Of a stretch of 64,000 nt of DNA, positions 1 through 10,518 are shown one piece after another. The position numbers were made by a program, and so were the translations under genes. The notes under the pieces are model-generated. The model did not search any database. It was not told where the DNA came from and worked only from the letters and a program-made list of their open reading frames with translations. Source of the DNA: Cymbidium sinense (Eukaryota > Streptophyta > Magnoliopsida > Asparagales > Orchidaceae); NCBI GenBank assembly GCA_021442155.1, contig JAKCPB010000045.1, positions 372,001-436,000 of the forward strand. The letters run 5' to 3'. Positions within the stretch are counted from its first letter, which is position 1. The number at the start of each line of letters is the position of its first letter.

Positions 1-520
1 CGTTGGAATAATATAAGACAATTTTTCTTGTGAAATAATAAAATACGATTTGGTATTTTTCTTAAATAATAAAAACAATATTGGTCACTCTCCGTTAAAA
101 ATAATGAAGGATGACGGGCAGGAGGATAGTTGATAAATAATAATGGGTTTGATCGTTAAGGGTTTAGGGTGAGTAACTAGTTTTCTTCTTGCGGGTCTGT
201 TTTTGTCATTTGGCTTCAAATGGGCTTCAGCGGCGAACACGCGACTACGAGCTGGAGAGTCGATGAGTAATCAACACGTGTCATGCGCGTGCCTGCTATC
301 GTCATTTTGGCATGCGCTGATGCGGAGAGAGATCAAGTCTCCATAAATAAATAAATAAATAATCTTTAATTCATTAATTGAAAATAAAATTTAAAAATCT
401 ACCGCTCCACCGCCGACCGCCCCGCCCGCCGCGTGCAAACGGTCCTTCCGTCCGCGCGCAGCACCGCATATATTCGACCCCGCAGGCAGTAGTGGATGTA
501 TGTCACCAGAACAATCTATA
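1..520. other. Gene-free left edge with a GC-rich patch
   Basis: No convincing reading frame. Roughly 230-310 and 400-490 are much richer in G+C than the surrounding sequence. They contain ACGT-core boxes (CACGTG near 277) and a TATA-like CATATATT near 467. This could be a promoter or 5' leader of a gene outside the window, or the end of an unrecognised repeat. No coding exon follows on either strand. Confidence 0.3.
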
Positions 521-1525
521 ACTTGTATGTCTATTACTCTTTTCTAATATATTATATTCACTTTCTCATAAATGTATTCTAAATATAATTCTCTTACAAA
601 TCTCTAAAATCTTGACATACAAATTCTTGTTCATAAGATCGAACTATTTAAATATTTTGTGTTTGTTACTTTTCTTAAGTGAGAAATTTTTTTTTACTAT
701 TTACAAATATGCTAAGTTTTCAATAAGTAAAAATTAGCCAACTGAAAAAGAGAAGAGGTACTCTAACTATTAATCATAATTATTTAATTATTTAATTTAT
801 ACATAATGTTCTACACACCTTAAATAGCTTTTAAGTTAAACATACATGTAACATATTGCATATCAAAATTTTAATGAAAATAATTTTAATAGATTTTAAA
901 TTTATAATTTATATGAATCTTTTAATACATATTCTATACTTTACTAAAATAAGAAAATCATTTATTAACATAAATAACATTGACCCAAGATACAAGAAAT
1001 ACTTAACACCTCTTTAAAATTAGTTGTTATAAAATCTATGCAAATACTAATAAAAATGTTTAATAATTTATTTTAATGTCAAAGTTAAATTTTATTATTT
1101 ATTCTAACTAAATCTCAATACATCCTCAAACTATCCAATTTTTTTATAGAATATCATGCATATAACTAATTAGAAAAATAAAATTCAAGGTTAAACATAG
1201 ATTGATGATATATAATTTAATCTCAAGCAAAAGTAAAGGCTAAGTATCATTCTAAAGTGACAAGTAGGGTATAAACCCTAAATTCATATAATGCCATTCA
1301 TTAAGGATTGTATTTAGAGTTTTAAAGTCAACAGAGAACAATACTTTTTTTAGTATTCAACAAAATCTCAATATTAATCAACAATCTATGAGTTACCATG
1401 GTCCTTTAAAAATAAATTGAATTAAGATTCTATAAGAAGAAGAAGTCAATGAATGAAAGAAATCCTTTCTCAACTCAAGTTCTCAATTTTCTTTCTCCCA
1501 AAACATCTTTCTTTCTTTATAAATA

Positions 1526-1529
<4 letters not shown>

Positions 1530-1579
<50 letters not shown>
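1530..1579. repeat. (CT)n microsatellite, about 25 units
   Basis: An uninterrupted CT dinucleotide run of about 50 bp. It creates two overlapping Ser/Leu-repeat ORFs (1449-1668) that are not genes. Confidence 0.95.
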
Positions 1580-1582
<3 letters not shown>

Positions 1583-2146
1583 ATCTATCACCCCTTTTCA
1601 CTTCTCTTATTTGCTTCATGGCATGGTCCTTGTTCCTTAAAATCTCTCTCAATATCTTTCTGTCATGATTACTTTAAATCTCTCACTCTCTTCATCTAAC
1701 ATTTTTTATGTTACAAATTCAAGTTAAAAAGATGACACATTGCATTAATTAGGTGGTGAGATAGGAGTTGGGCTAATTAATTGAATTGTTCCAAGTTTAC
1801 TTTCTTTATTTATTAAATATGCATTTATAAAACAATGCCAAAGACTTACAATTTGGCTCAAATCAGTACATTGCAACATCAATGTTATTTTAACGCATGT
1901 TAACATATATATTTTAGTAAAAGCTATTTGTAAAATATATCATTAACGCTTGTTATAATATTTATGATACTAAATTGAACAAATACAATTTAGACGAGAA
2001 ACTTAAATTTTTTATATGAAAGCTTAAAAAAAATCATGAGGCCTAGCCTAATTAAATTTGTTAACCATATAAGTAAAAGTATAGAAGTTTTCTCTTTCAT
2101 TTAATTGGAGATTACAAAATATAGAGTGTTAATTTAATCACCTATG

Positions 2147-2280
2147 ATTGCTATGGAGGATGGTGGAAAAACAACTGAGGAAATGATGGTGGTCAAGAGA
2201 CAATGATTGGATGACAGTGATATGATGATGATGATGATGATGATGAAGCAATGATGATTAGGTGATGATGATTGAAAAGC
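2147..2280. repeat. Degenerate GAT/GGTG trinucleotide minisatellite
   Basis: Repeated GATGATG and GGTGG words, with a perfect (GAT) run near 2223-2244. The composition resembles the cores of the inverted-repeat elements at 20.6-21.3 kb and 40.3-40.5 kb. Confidence 0.6.
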
Positions 2281-2657
2281 AGAGATAGAATAATATAAAA
2301 AATGTGACGTCAGGTGATTGTTGTTGGTGATCCTTGTACAAAACTCTTCAATTCTCTAGATATCAAGTATTCTTAATTTTAGATCAAGATGCAATTATGT
2401 AATGAATGATGGATTATTTTTAAATTTTTTAAAATAATGTTTTGATAAATTTAGCAAAATTTCTTAGATAATTCATATACTATTAACCTATGTTGATTTC
2501 CTCGATTAGATACCATTCATCATAAGACATTTAACTTATGACATTAAAATTGAGTGATCATGCTTGCATTGAATTTATCTTATCGAGACATTCATTTTGG
2601 TTGCAAGAACACAAAATTTGGAGATCATTTGGTTCTTCAACTAATGTGTATACTTTT

Positions 2658-3392
2658 TGATGTAGGTCAAGGGTGCTTTTTATGATACGATATTTATTAC
2701 ACCGATAATTCTTAAATTCTCACAAAGAGTAATGACAAATACACACTACTATTGATACATTCACAATATTATGAATTGAAGTTGAAAAGATCTTAGTTAA
2801 AGTTATGTCAACCACTAGAGACACGAATCTTATAAGTGCAAAGAAATAAGCAAAAGTTATGAAGCGATCTAACTGTAGGATTTAAAATAACCAACAAGCG
2901 GATAAGTTGAAGTCGACCTCAAACAAGTCAGTGTTGTGGAGATCTGCTTCCTTCCTTAGAAGTCCTTCTAAGAGTTGTGAACTCACACACTCAGATCACC
3001 GAAAACCACATAAAAGAATAGTAAAAGAAATATAAGAAAATAACTTTCATTCCAAATTCAAGTACCAAGCATTACAAGAGAGAGTTAAGAATACTCAAAC
3101 CTAACTCCAAACTCAAACCTAACACCATCATAACTACACATACTATCACCTACTACCAAACCTATCGCCATTATCAAACCTACCACTCATTCCATACCTA
3201 CCCAAAGTGTCATACCTACTACAATGACTCATGGGCCATGACATAAGAATAGCCCAATACATATAAGCTCAAGACATACAAAATATAAAAGCCCAATAAT
3301 ATATAATAACTTAAATTATAACAAAAGGCCCAATCATGGATTTAAGCTTTATGATGATTACGCCGATGATGCGACGATGATGCCCCGCATCC
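2658..3392 (-). repeat. 3' LTR of the Ty3/gypsy element
   Basis: 735 bp matching 8199-8954 along its length with scattered indels, starting TGATGTAGG. The right-hand end reads GCATCC where the other LTR reads GCATCA. A moderately purine-rich minus-strand stretch just inside (around 3400-3425) may be the former polypurine tract. Confidence 0.9.
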
Positions 3393-3492
3393 GACTTTAA
3401 AGGATTCTCCTCACGGAGAATGAAAATCCAAGTACTCTTGTAATAATTGTGAGTCTAGTTGATGCAACTCATCAAATGTAAGCCATGAATCT

Positions 3493-6400
3493 TCAAGTGG
3501 AGAAAGACCTTTCCAACAAACGAGAAATCTTTGAGTGCCTCCATCGATGTGATGATAATCGTCTTCTAAAATTTGATCGGCGATGTGATCTTAGATGGTA
3601 TAGAGTCGGTGATGAAGTATGAACCTGTATGTCAGTACTATTTGTAGAGGGAATAGTATCATCTGTGGCTTGCCCATGGTACAACGTTAAATCTGATACA
3701 TTAAATATTAGAAAAATTTCAACATTCATTAGAAGATCTATTTCATAAGCATTATCATTTATCTTTCTTACAACTTTATAAGGACCAGATCTCTTGAGAG
3801 TTAATTTCTTAAGAGTTCTAGTTGAAATCTCTCTAACTTTAACAAGAACCAAATCTCCTCATTAAATTTTACATATCGCCTATGTGTATCAACATTGCTT
3901 TATATTTATCATAACTCGAGTAAGTTTTTGTTGAATTTCACGATGTAAATCATGCATGCTTTATGCAAATGAAGATGCAAATGCACTAAACCTATATGTT
4001 ACATGTGCAATTCAACAAGATCAATTGGTTTTCTTGGATCATAACAGTTACAATATGAAAAGGACTCATACTTGACCTATTAATTGAACTATTATAAGCA
4101 AACTCGAAGTAGGAAGAACCAGGTCCCAACTAGTAGTATGATCGGTCACTAGACACCTAAATAAATTTCCTAAGCTTCTAACAACTTTAGTTTGTCCATC
4201 TTTGAGGTAAGTCAGAAAATAAGAGTTTTTGCCAAGCTTTTTCCATAAAGTTTTCCAAAATAGCTCATAAATCTTACATCACGATGACACAATTGTCTTA
4301 GTCCATGTAACTATCTCACAAAAGAAAATTGTCGCTATATGTGAGGCATCGATGTCTTATAACATGGAATGAAGTGTGCCATTTTAGAGAATCAACAACT
4401 ACTAGGATAGAGTCAAAATGTTACAGGCGAGGTAATCCTAAGATGAAGTTCATACTAAGATCTTCCCAAGGTTTGTGAGGGATTGGGAGGTGTGTATAGA
4501 CCATAATTTTATTTTCCACTTTTGCTACTTGGCAAAAATGCAATGATACGAGCATCTTTCTTAAGACTAGGCCAAAAGAACCTATTCTCCATCATAGCTA
4601 TTGTCTTATCAGACCAAAATGACCGATACACCTCAAAATGAATTTCCTCAACAAGAAAATTTGAAGTGATGAATGGGATACATAGTTGTGTGCCAAAGAG
4701 ATAGCCATCTCGATTTGATAATCTGACTATTAATTGAAACATCAAATTTCAAAGATTCAAAAATTTATTGAAAATCTTTACAATTAGGATAATCATCTTT
4801 AACCTTTTCGAATCTAGTAACCTTCACACTCATAGTATTTAATAATGTACATATTCTACTTAAGGCATCCACAATTTTGTTCTCGACACCAAATTTATGT
4901 TCAAGAATAAACGTATATTCTTGAAGAAATTGAATCCATTTCGTATGACGAGAACTAAGTTTCTTTTGGGTGTTTAGATATTTAAGTGCTTCGTGATCAG
5001 AATAAAGTATAAATTCTCTGAAAGAAGATAATGTCACAATAACGTAAAGTTTGGATGACATACACTCATCATATGTGGAATATCGTTGATGCGCTTCATT
5101 TAATTTTTCACTAAAGAATAGGGATGACCTTCTTGTTTAAGAACACCTCCAATACCAACTCCGAATCATCACATGATACCTCAAATACTTTGTCAAAATT
5201 TGGCAAATGTAATGGACTTGTTAAAAGTTCTTTAATTTTAGAATACATCATACCTTTGTCCAAACAAAGTCTCCTTTTTTAAGACATTGAGTTCGCCATA
5301 ATAGTGCTAAATTCATGAATAAACCTTCGATAAAATGTGGCTAACCCATGAAAACTACGTACATCATGAATTGTGGTGTAGGCCACTCTTGAATAACCCT
5401 AATTTTTTTGGATCAGAGATGCCATCACAAGAAATAATGAATCCTAAGAAGATTAAAAGATGTCAAATGAGCATTTTTTAAGTGAACATATAGTCTTTCT
5501 TCAGAAGCACTTCAAAGACTTGTCGTAAATGTTTCTCATGATCTCTTAGTTTGACTAAAATTAAAATATCATCAAAGTACACAACTAAAATTTTCCAATA
5601 AATGGCAAGATATGAGTCATCACTGCATAAATGTACTTGGAGCATCAATCCAAAAGGCATTACTAGCCATTCATACAAACCATTTTTATCTTGAATGCGG
5701 TTTTCCATTCATCACCTTCTCTCATACTGAATTTGATGATATCCACTTCTAAGATCAATTTTAGAAAACTATTGATCCCCATCATATCTAACATGTCATC
5801 AAGTCTAGGTATGAAACCTATACTTAGTAATTTTATTTATAGCACGACTATCACACACATACGCCAACTACCATCTTTCTTTGGGGTAAGAAGAGCGTGC
5901 ACGCATGGAGATAAACTTTCCGATAAAACCCTTTTGATAATAAATCATCAACTTGTTGTTTTAGCTCTGCATGTTCATTTGGGTTCATACGATAATGTGA
6001 CAAATTTGGGAGTGATAATCCAGGAATTAGCTCTATGGCATGTTGGATACTTCTTAATGGGGGAAGCTCACTCAGAAGTTCTTCAGGACAAATATCTTGA
6101 TATTCCAATAAAAGTTCACGTGATGAGAATGATTTAACACAAGGTTGAATTTTCGAGGTTAGGACAACTAATGCAAAAATGATATTCCCATTAATCTCTA
6201 AATTGACGTTTATTAATAATATGTAGGATTTCTTTTCTATGGGTGGAGAAGAATTTTGGGGTTGAAGTGGAGTGACCTCTTTTAGGCTTATGGGTTTAAG
6301 ACAATTCTCTTACCTTGAAAATTAAAAGCATATGTATTAGATCACCATAATTTGTGACATCTATATCAAAAGCCAAGGTCTACCTAAAAGTATATGAGCA

Positions 6401-6660
6401 ACATCCATCGGAAGAACATCACACCAAATTTTATCACTATATTCTCCTAATTGAATGGGTACAAATGGTTGAGATATAGAAAGAGGTCTTATCTACCCAA
6501 GCAACCTTATAAGGGGTGGGTCTGGGTGAGCTTCATCCTAGCTAAAGAGGTAGCAATAACATTCATGCACGCACTATCAATGATTAACTTACATGTCTTT
6601 TCACCACTCTTAAAATAAGTGTGGAAAATTGATGTGCACCTCCAATCAATTATTAGCTCA
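3493..6660 (-). pseudogene. pol remnant (protease, RT, RNase H, integrase)
   Basis: Pieces appear in order on the minus strand. The protease has a CKLIIDSAC active-site region near 6570-6620, with DSA in place of the usual DSG/DTG. The RT begins with IQHAIELIPG (about 6060), then [10 protein letters not shown] and FSKIDLRSGYHQ (5730-5860), then EWLVMPFGL and the catalytic VVYFDDILI box (about 5570). RNase H is at 4765-5061, with YSDHEALKYL and VDALSR. The integrase zinc-binding region at 4509-4745 is degenerate. The integrase C-terminus at 3493-3852 contains RSGPYKVVRKINDNAYEIDL. Stops and frameshifts break it throughout. Confidence 0.9.
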
Positions 6661-6700
6661 TTGCTAACACACAACACACATAATGCTATATGAGATTCAT

Positions 6701-7560
6701 CTACTTCTTCATCACTAGCTTTTTCACAAGGGTCAACCGCAATTTGATTATCATTATTTTCATTTTGTCCTCATTTTCATAATATAAGTGTAAGTTTCGA
6801 CGAGGACAAGTACTTGCATAGTGACCAATTTTACCACATATAAAATAAGTAATGCTAGAAGTCTTAGAGCTAGATGTTCCCACTAAAGCTTTTCCTTTTG
6901 TTTCATCTTTAGGAACTACTAAAGTAGGAGGGTTAACACGCGATTGAGTTATTTGTAGATGAAGTTGTGAATCGCTTATAAGGTTGTGATCTAAGATATT
7001 GTTCTTTGAGTCGCCACTGAAATGCATCCTCAAGAGAATAAATTTCTCGAGTTATCATTTCATTACGAATATCGTTCGTAACCTGGATCAAAATCTAGAG
7101 ATCGGTGATCCTCTCTAACATCACAACGGATCATCAATTCATCAAACCGTGTCATATACTCAACAATAGTTAAAGATTCTTGTTTAAGCATAGTCATTTC
7201 ATCCATAAGTTGATCATAAAAATTTAATGGTACATATTTTTGCTTTAAAATTTCTTTCATCTCATCCCAAGAAGCAATAGGTGGTTGTCCTAATCGTTGA
7301 TATTTTGTGTGAGATTAATTAATAAGTCTTAGCATAATTAGTTTCATGCGGCAAAATGAACTTTTCTCTTGACATGGGCATCCAATCAAAATATTGGTCC
7401 ATGTCTACTAACCAATCTAAGAAAATTTTAGGATCAAGTCGACCATCAAAAGTAGGTGGATCAATTTTAACCCTACGAATAACATCATCATCAGGTTCTC
7501 TAAGTGTACGTCATGGGGCAACAAAATTAAGTAATGACTCTTCGTAATGTCGAGGATAAT
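6701..7560 (-). pseudogene. gag remnant of the Ty3/gypsy element
   Basis: Minus-strand frames around 7063-7310 read WDEMKEILKQKYVPLNFYDQ and then VEYMTRFDELMIRC, a capsid-domain signature of plant Ty3/gypsy Gag. Upstream (7310-7560) another frame gives a 'DWL..MD.YFDWMP'-like stretch with stops. Downstream (about 6800-6850) is a CCHC zinc knuckle in which the first Cys is replaced: YFICGKIGHYASTC, where CxxCGxxGHxxxxC is expected. Several frameshifts and stops separate the pieces, so no Gag can be made. Confidence 0.88.
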
Positions 7561-8180
7561 GCTCTTAAGGAGTTCGATGAGCATAACCTTCATCTCGTCT
7601 TAATTGTCTTCCTATTCGATGAGGTGGGTGAGGAAGTACCTCATCAAACTTCGTGAATTCATTAAGAAGTTGTTCTAGAGGCGATAGCGGTGCAATAGGA
7701 GAATGTGGATGGGGTGAGAGAGGAAGAGAGCAGGATCAACATGATGACCTTCTCTCTCTTCAAGTTGGTGTTCTAAGTTGGGTTAGTTTACGGTGAATGT
7801 GTTGTAAGCCTACCAACTTTTTTGTTCTAAGCTTCAAATCTTTTTTGGAATTCATTAAAGGTTTGTTGGTGCATAAGGGTAAGCTTTCTATTTTTTAGTA
7901 AAATTCATAGGAATCATGTTTTTCATCTAAGGATTGATCTTGATATCTAAGACCACTGAGTTGACATGATGATATTCTTTTAAAAATATTAATATAAATA
8001 AATACTTAATTAATAATTTTTTTTAAAATACAATGTAATGAAATCAAAGACACGATTAAAAGTAAGTAAATGCTCTAATTAGATAAAAATTTTATATGAT
8101 TTTTTTTAATAATGAATTGCAAAATTACTCTAATGCAAAATAAAACTCAATACTAAACAAGATGTTCCCAAAGAAACATA

Positions 8181-8198
8181 CTTGCTCGATACCAAATA
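8181..8198 (-). other. Primer-binding site of the Ty3/gypsy element
   Basis: The reverse complement reads TATTTGGTATCGAGCAAG directly after the minus-strand LTR end. It resembles the usual plant TGGTATCAGAGC site, which pairs with the 3' end of initiator methionine tRNA, with one A missing between TATC and GAGC. Confidence 0.8.
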
Positions 8199-8954
8199 TG
8201 ATGTAGGACAATGGTGCTTTTATGATATGATATTTATTATCGATAATTCTTAAATTCTCACAAGAGTAATGATAAATGCACACTACTATTGAGCACATTC
8301 ACAATATTATGAATTTAGTGAAGTTGAAAAAATCTTAGTTAAAGTTATGTCAACCACACTAGAGACCTGAATCTTATAAGTACAAAGAAATAACTGAAAA
8401 GTTATGAACGATCTAACATGTAGCAGATTTAAAATAACCAACAACGAAGCGGGGATAAGTTGAAATCGACCTCTACAAGCGGTCAGGTCATTGTGGAGAT
8501 CGCGTTCCTTCCTTAAGTCCTTCTCAGGGTTGTGAATTCACACTCAAGTAGTCAGATCACTCGAGGGAAATCACACAAAAGAATAGTAAAAGAAATTTAA
8601 GAAGATAACTTTCATTCCAAATTCAAGTACCAAGCATTACAAGAGTCTCCTATTTATAGGATTGAAAGAGAGTTAAGAATACTCAAACCTAACTCCAAAC
8701 TCAAACTAAACCACTACCTATCACCACTCTTACCAAACTAACACCATTATCAAACCACTCATTCCATACCTACCCAAGTGTCATACTACTCTCTCATGGG
8801 CCATAACATAAGAGTAGCCCAATACATATAAGCTCAAAACATACAAAAATAAAAGCCCAATAATACAAAACTTAAATTATAACAAAAGGCCCAATCATGG
8901 ATTTAAGCTTTATGATGATGACGTCGATGACGGTGACGATGATGCCCTGCATCA
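8199..8954 (-). repeat. 5' LTR of the Ty3/gypsy element
   Basis: 756 bp, starting TGATGTAGG and ending CTGCATCA on the plus strand, giving inverted TGATG/CATCA termini. It is followed by the target-site copy CTTTT (8955-8959). Confidence 0.92.
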
Positions 8955-8959
8955 CTTTT

Positions 8960-10200
8960 TTTTTAAATTTTTGATATGACACTTAGAATACTCGGTCGAG
9001 CACTCTTGATGTTAAAAGCAAGCGATCCAGTTGAAACTAGTCGATCAAGCACTTAAAATATCGGAAACTGGATGTCAATTAAATCTCTAAATAACTCTCA
9101 AACATTGAGTGTTTATAGTCAAATCGGCGTCTGGCTGGATCTAACATCTCATAATTTTGACTTCATTTGAGCATTCACATATATAAAATGCATCATATGA
9201 TCAAGGGAATCATCATGAGCTGTCCGATGGAGATGAGTGGTTCAGATTTTGCATGTATTCTGAGACGCCACTCCTCCAATAATAGCCCCTCATTCCCGTA
9301 TGAGGCCAAAGAGAGGAGAACTCTAAAGCTTGAAAATCCTCCAAGCCTGTCGTTTGCCACTGGTTGTCAACCACCTGCACCGATCGTACCATCCCGGTCC
9401 TGCCTTCGTCAATCTCGTCGATCTCATCACCCACCTTCGTTAGTGGTTCCCCATATTTATTCATATCACTCAACTATTCTGGCTGAGCGTATATATATGT
9501 GTTGTCGATTTTGGGATTCCTGTTGTTAGCCCTTCTATACAATTGTAATCCGTTATCGAGGAAAACTTATACTCCAAAATAAATATATAGTGAAAGTTTT
9601 TTTTTTTCTTGGGAGTCCGTGATTTTTTCTTTCGGTTTTAGTTAAAATTTCTGGAGTTTTCTTGTTCACTCTTTAAATATCTGTGTGTATTGGATTTCAC
9701 AAATAAGCCTAAGACGTAAACTTTCACTCTACCACAACTAGTTTTCTAGCATGCAATAATTATATTTCAAAATTTGATTTAAGCTCATTTGGACTTTGAT
9801 CAAAACTCTTATAGTGTTATTTGATTTGATACTTTGAAATGTTCATTTCGACTATAAGTTTATTATAATCATAATTTGAATAACTATGAATTAAATTTTA
9901 GAAGTTTTTAATTTAAAACTTACAATGAGATTTATGCTTGAAATGTTCATTTTGTTTGAGAATGCTTCTGTATTGTAATTTTGGAATTCTAAGATAAATA
10001 TAATTTATTTGATTAAATTAAATAACTTATAATTTAAATAAAATAATTATATTCTTAAAAAATATAACTTTAGATACTTCGTTGCCAATATAATTTATTT
10101 GATGTCTCAATTTTACTTTTCCATTTTCATAACTTTTAATTTATTAGAATACTTTATATAATAATAAAAAATTTCATGTCAGCTTGGGGGACCGGCGGGC
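8960..10200. other. Intergenic spacer, no gene supported
   Basis: A GC-richer patch at about 9200-9500 is open on both strands (120 and 86 codons). Neither translation resembles a family I know, and no splice or promoter context supports it. The rest is AT-rich. Confidence 0.4.
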
Positions 10201-10225
10201 TGCCGTCCAGCCAAGCTTCTCAACT

Positions 10226-10260
10226 CATAACGGCGTTCTGCGTCTCCGTTATGACGTCAT
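10226..10260 (+). promoter_or_regulatory. Candidate upstream promoter elements of gene 1
   Basis: A perfect 8-bp inverted repeat, CATAACGG (10226-10233) and CCGTTATG (10246-10253), puts two AACGG cores head-to-head. AACGG is the core bound by plant MYB3R-type factors. Immediately beside it is the palindrome ATGACGTCAT (10251-10260), a bZIP/TGA-type ACGT site. The cluster lies about 145 bp upstream of a TATA box. Binding is inferred from the motifs alone. Confidence 0.5.
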
Positions 10261-10403
10261 CTCTCTAATAATACATCCATTTTTTTACACTTTTAAATTC
10301 TTAAATATTGTTTTACATGCTCGAAAGAAGTCATAGGCATTCCTTTATTTTTTATTTTTTAATTCCCGGCTTATTTTACATAATCTAAATCTCTCATAAT
10401 TTG

Positions 10404-10411
10404 TATATAAA
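10404..10411 (+). promoter_or_regulatory. TATA box, probably of gene 1
   Basis: TATATAAA is followed 25-35 bp downstream by a pyrimidine-rich leader (about 10430-10518) ending in a good donor, CAG|GTGCTC. No coding frame starts here, so this fits a 5'UTR exon spliced to the CDS at 17445. The link to that CDS is inferred from strand and the absence of another gene between them. Confidence 0.5.
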
Positions 10412-10429
10412 TCGCCACCCATTCATTCC

Positions 10430-10518
10430 CTGCGCTTCCTTCTTCACATCTGCTTTCATCCTTCTCCAGTTTACTTTGCGCGAGGAAGCTGAGATCTTTT
10501 CCATCCTTTGCTCTTCAG
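10430..10518 (+). other. Putative 5'UTR exon 1 of gene 1
   Basis: A C/T-rich leader downstream of the TATA box ends CTCTTCAG|GTGCTC. The 5' end is approximate. Confidence 0.4.

Larger units (their letters stand above)
521..2652. other. AT-rich intergenic sequence, no gene seen
   Basis: Low-complexity AT-rich DNA with stops in all frames. The only clear structures are the CT microsatellite at 1530-1579 and a degenerate GAT-rich stretch near 2147-2280. The short ORFs over the CT run are products of the repeat. Confidence 0.6.
2658..8954 (-). mobile_element. Ty3/gypsy LTR retrotransposon, complete but inactive
   Basis: A 6.3-kb element lies on the minus strand between two related LTRs (2658-3392 and 8199-8954). 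It is flanked by the 5-bp direct repeat CTTTT at 2653-2657 and 8955-8959. The LTR ends are TGATG...CATCA, with the last bases of the left copy mutated. Just inside the right LTR, on the minus strand, is a primer-binding site TTTGGTATCGAGC that resembles the initiator-Met tRNA complement with one base missing. Coding order on the minus strand is gag, protease, RT, RNase H, integrase, as in Ty3/gypsy. All frames carry stops and frameshifts. The LTRs differ by many substitutions and indels, so the insertion is old. The integrase C-terminus ends in a GPYKV...VSDL pattern like plant chromoviruses, but no chromodomain was recognised, so the clade is open. Confidence 0.93.

Noticed and set aside
1449..1668. 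Two Ser/Leu-repeat ORFs
   Set aside because: Generated by the (CT)n microsatellite; no family resemblance.
9167..9529. Possible gene open on both strands
   Set aside because: No family similarity recognised, no splice or promoter context; kept only as a note in the spacer.
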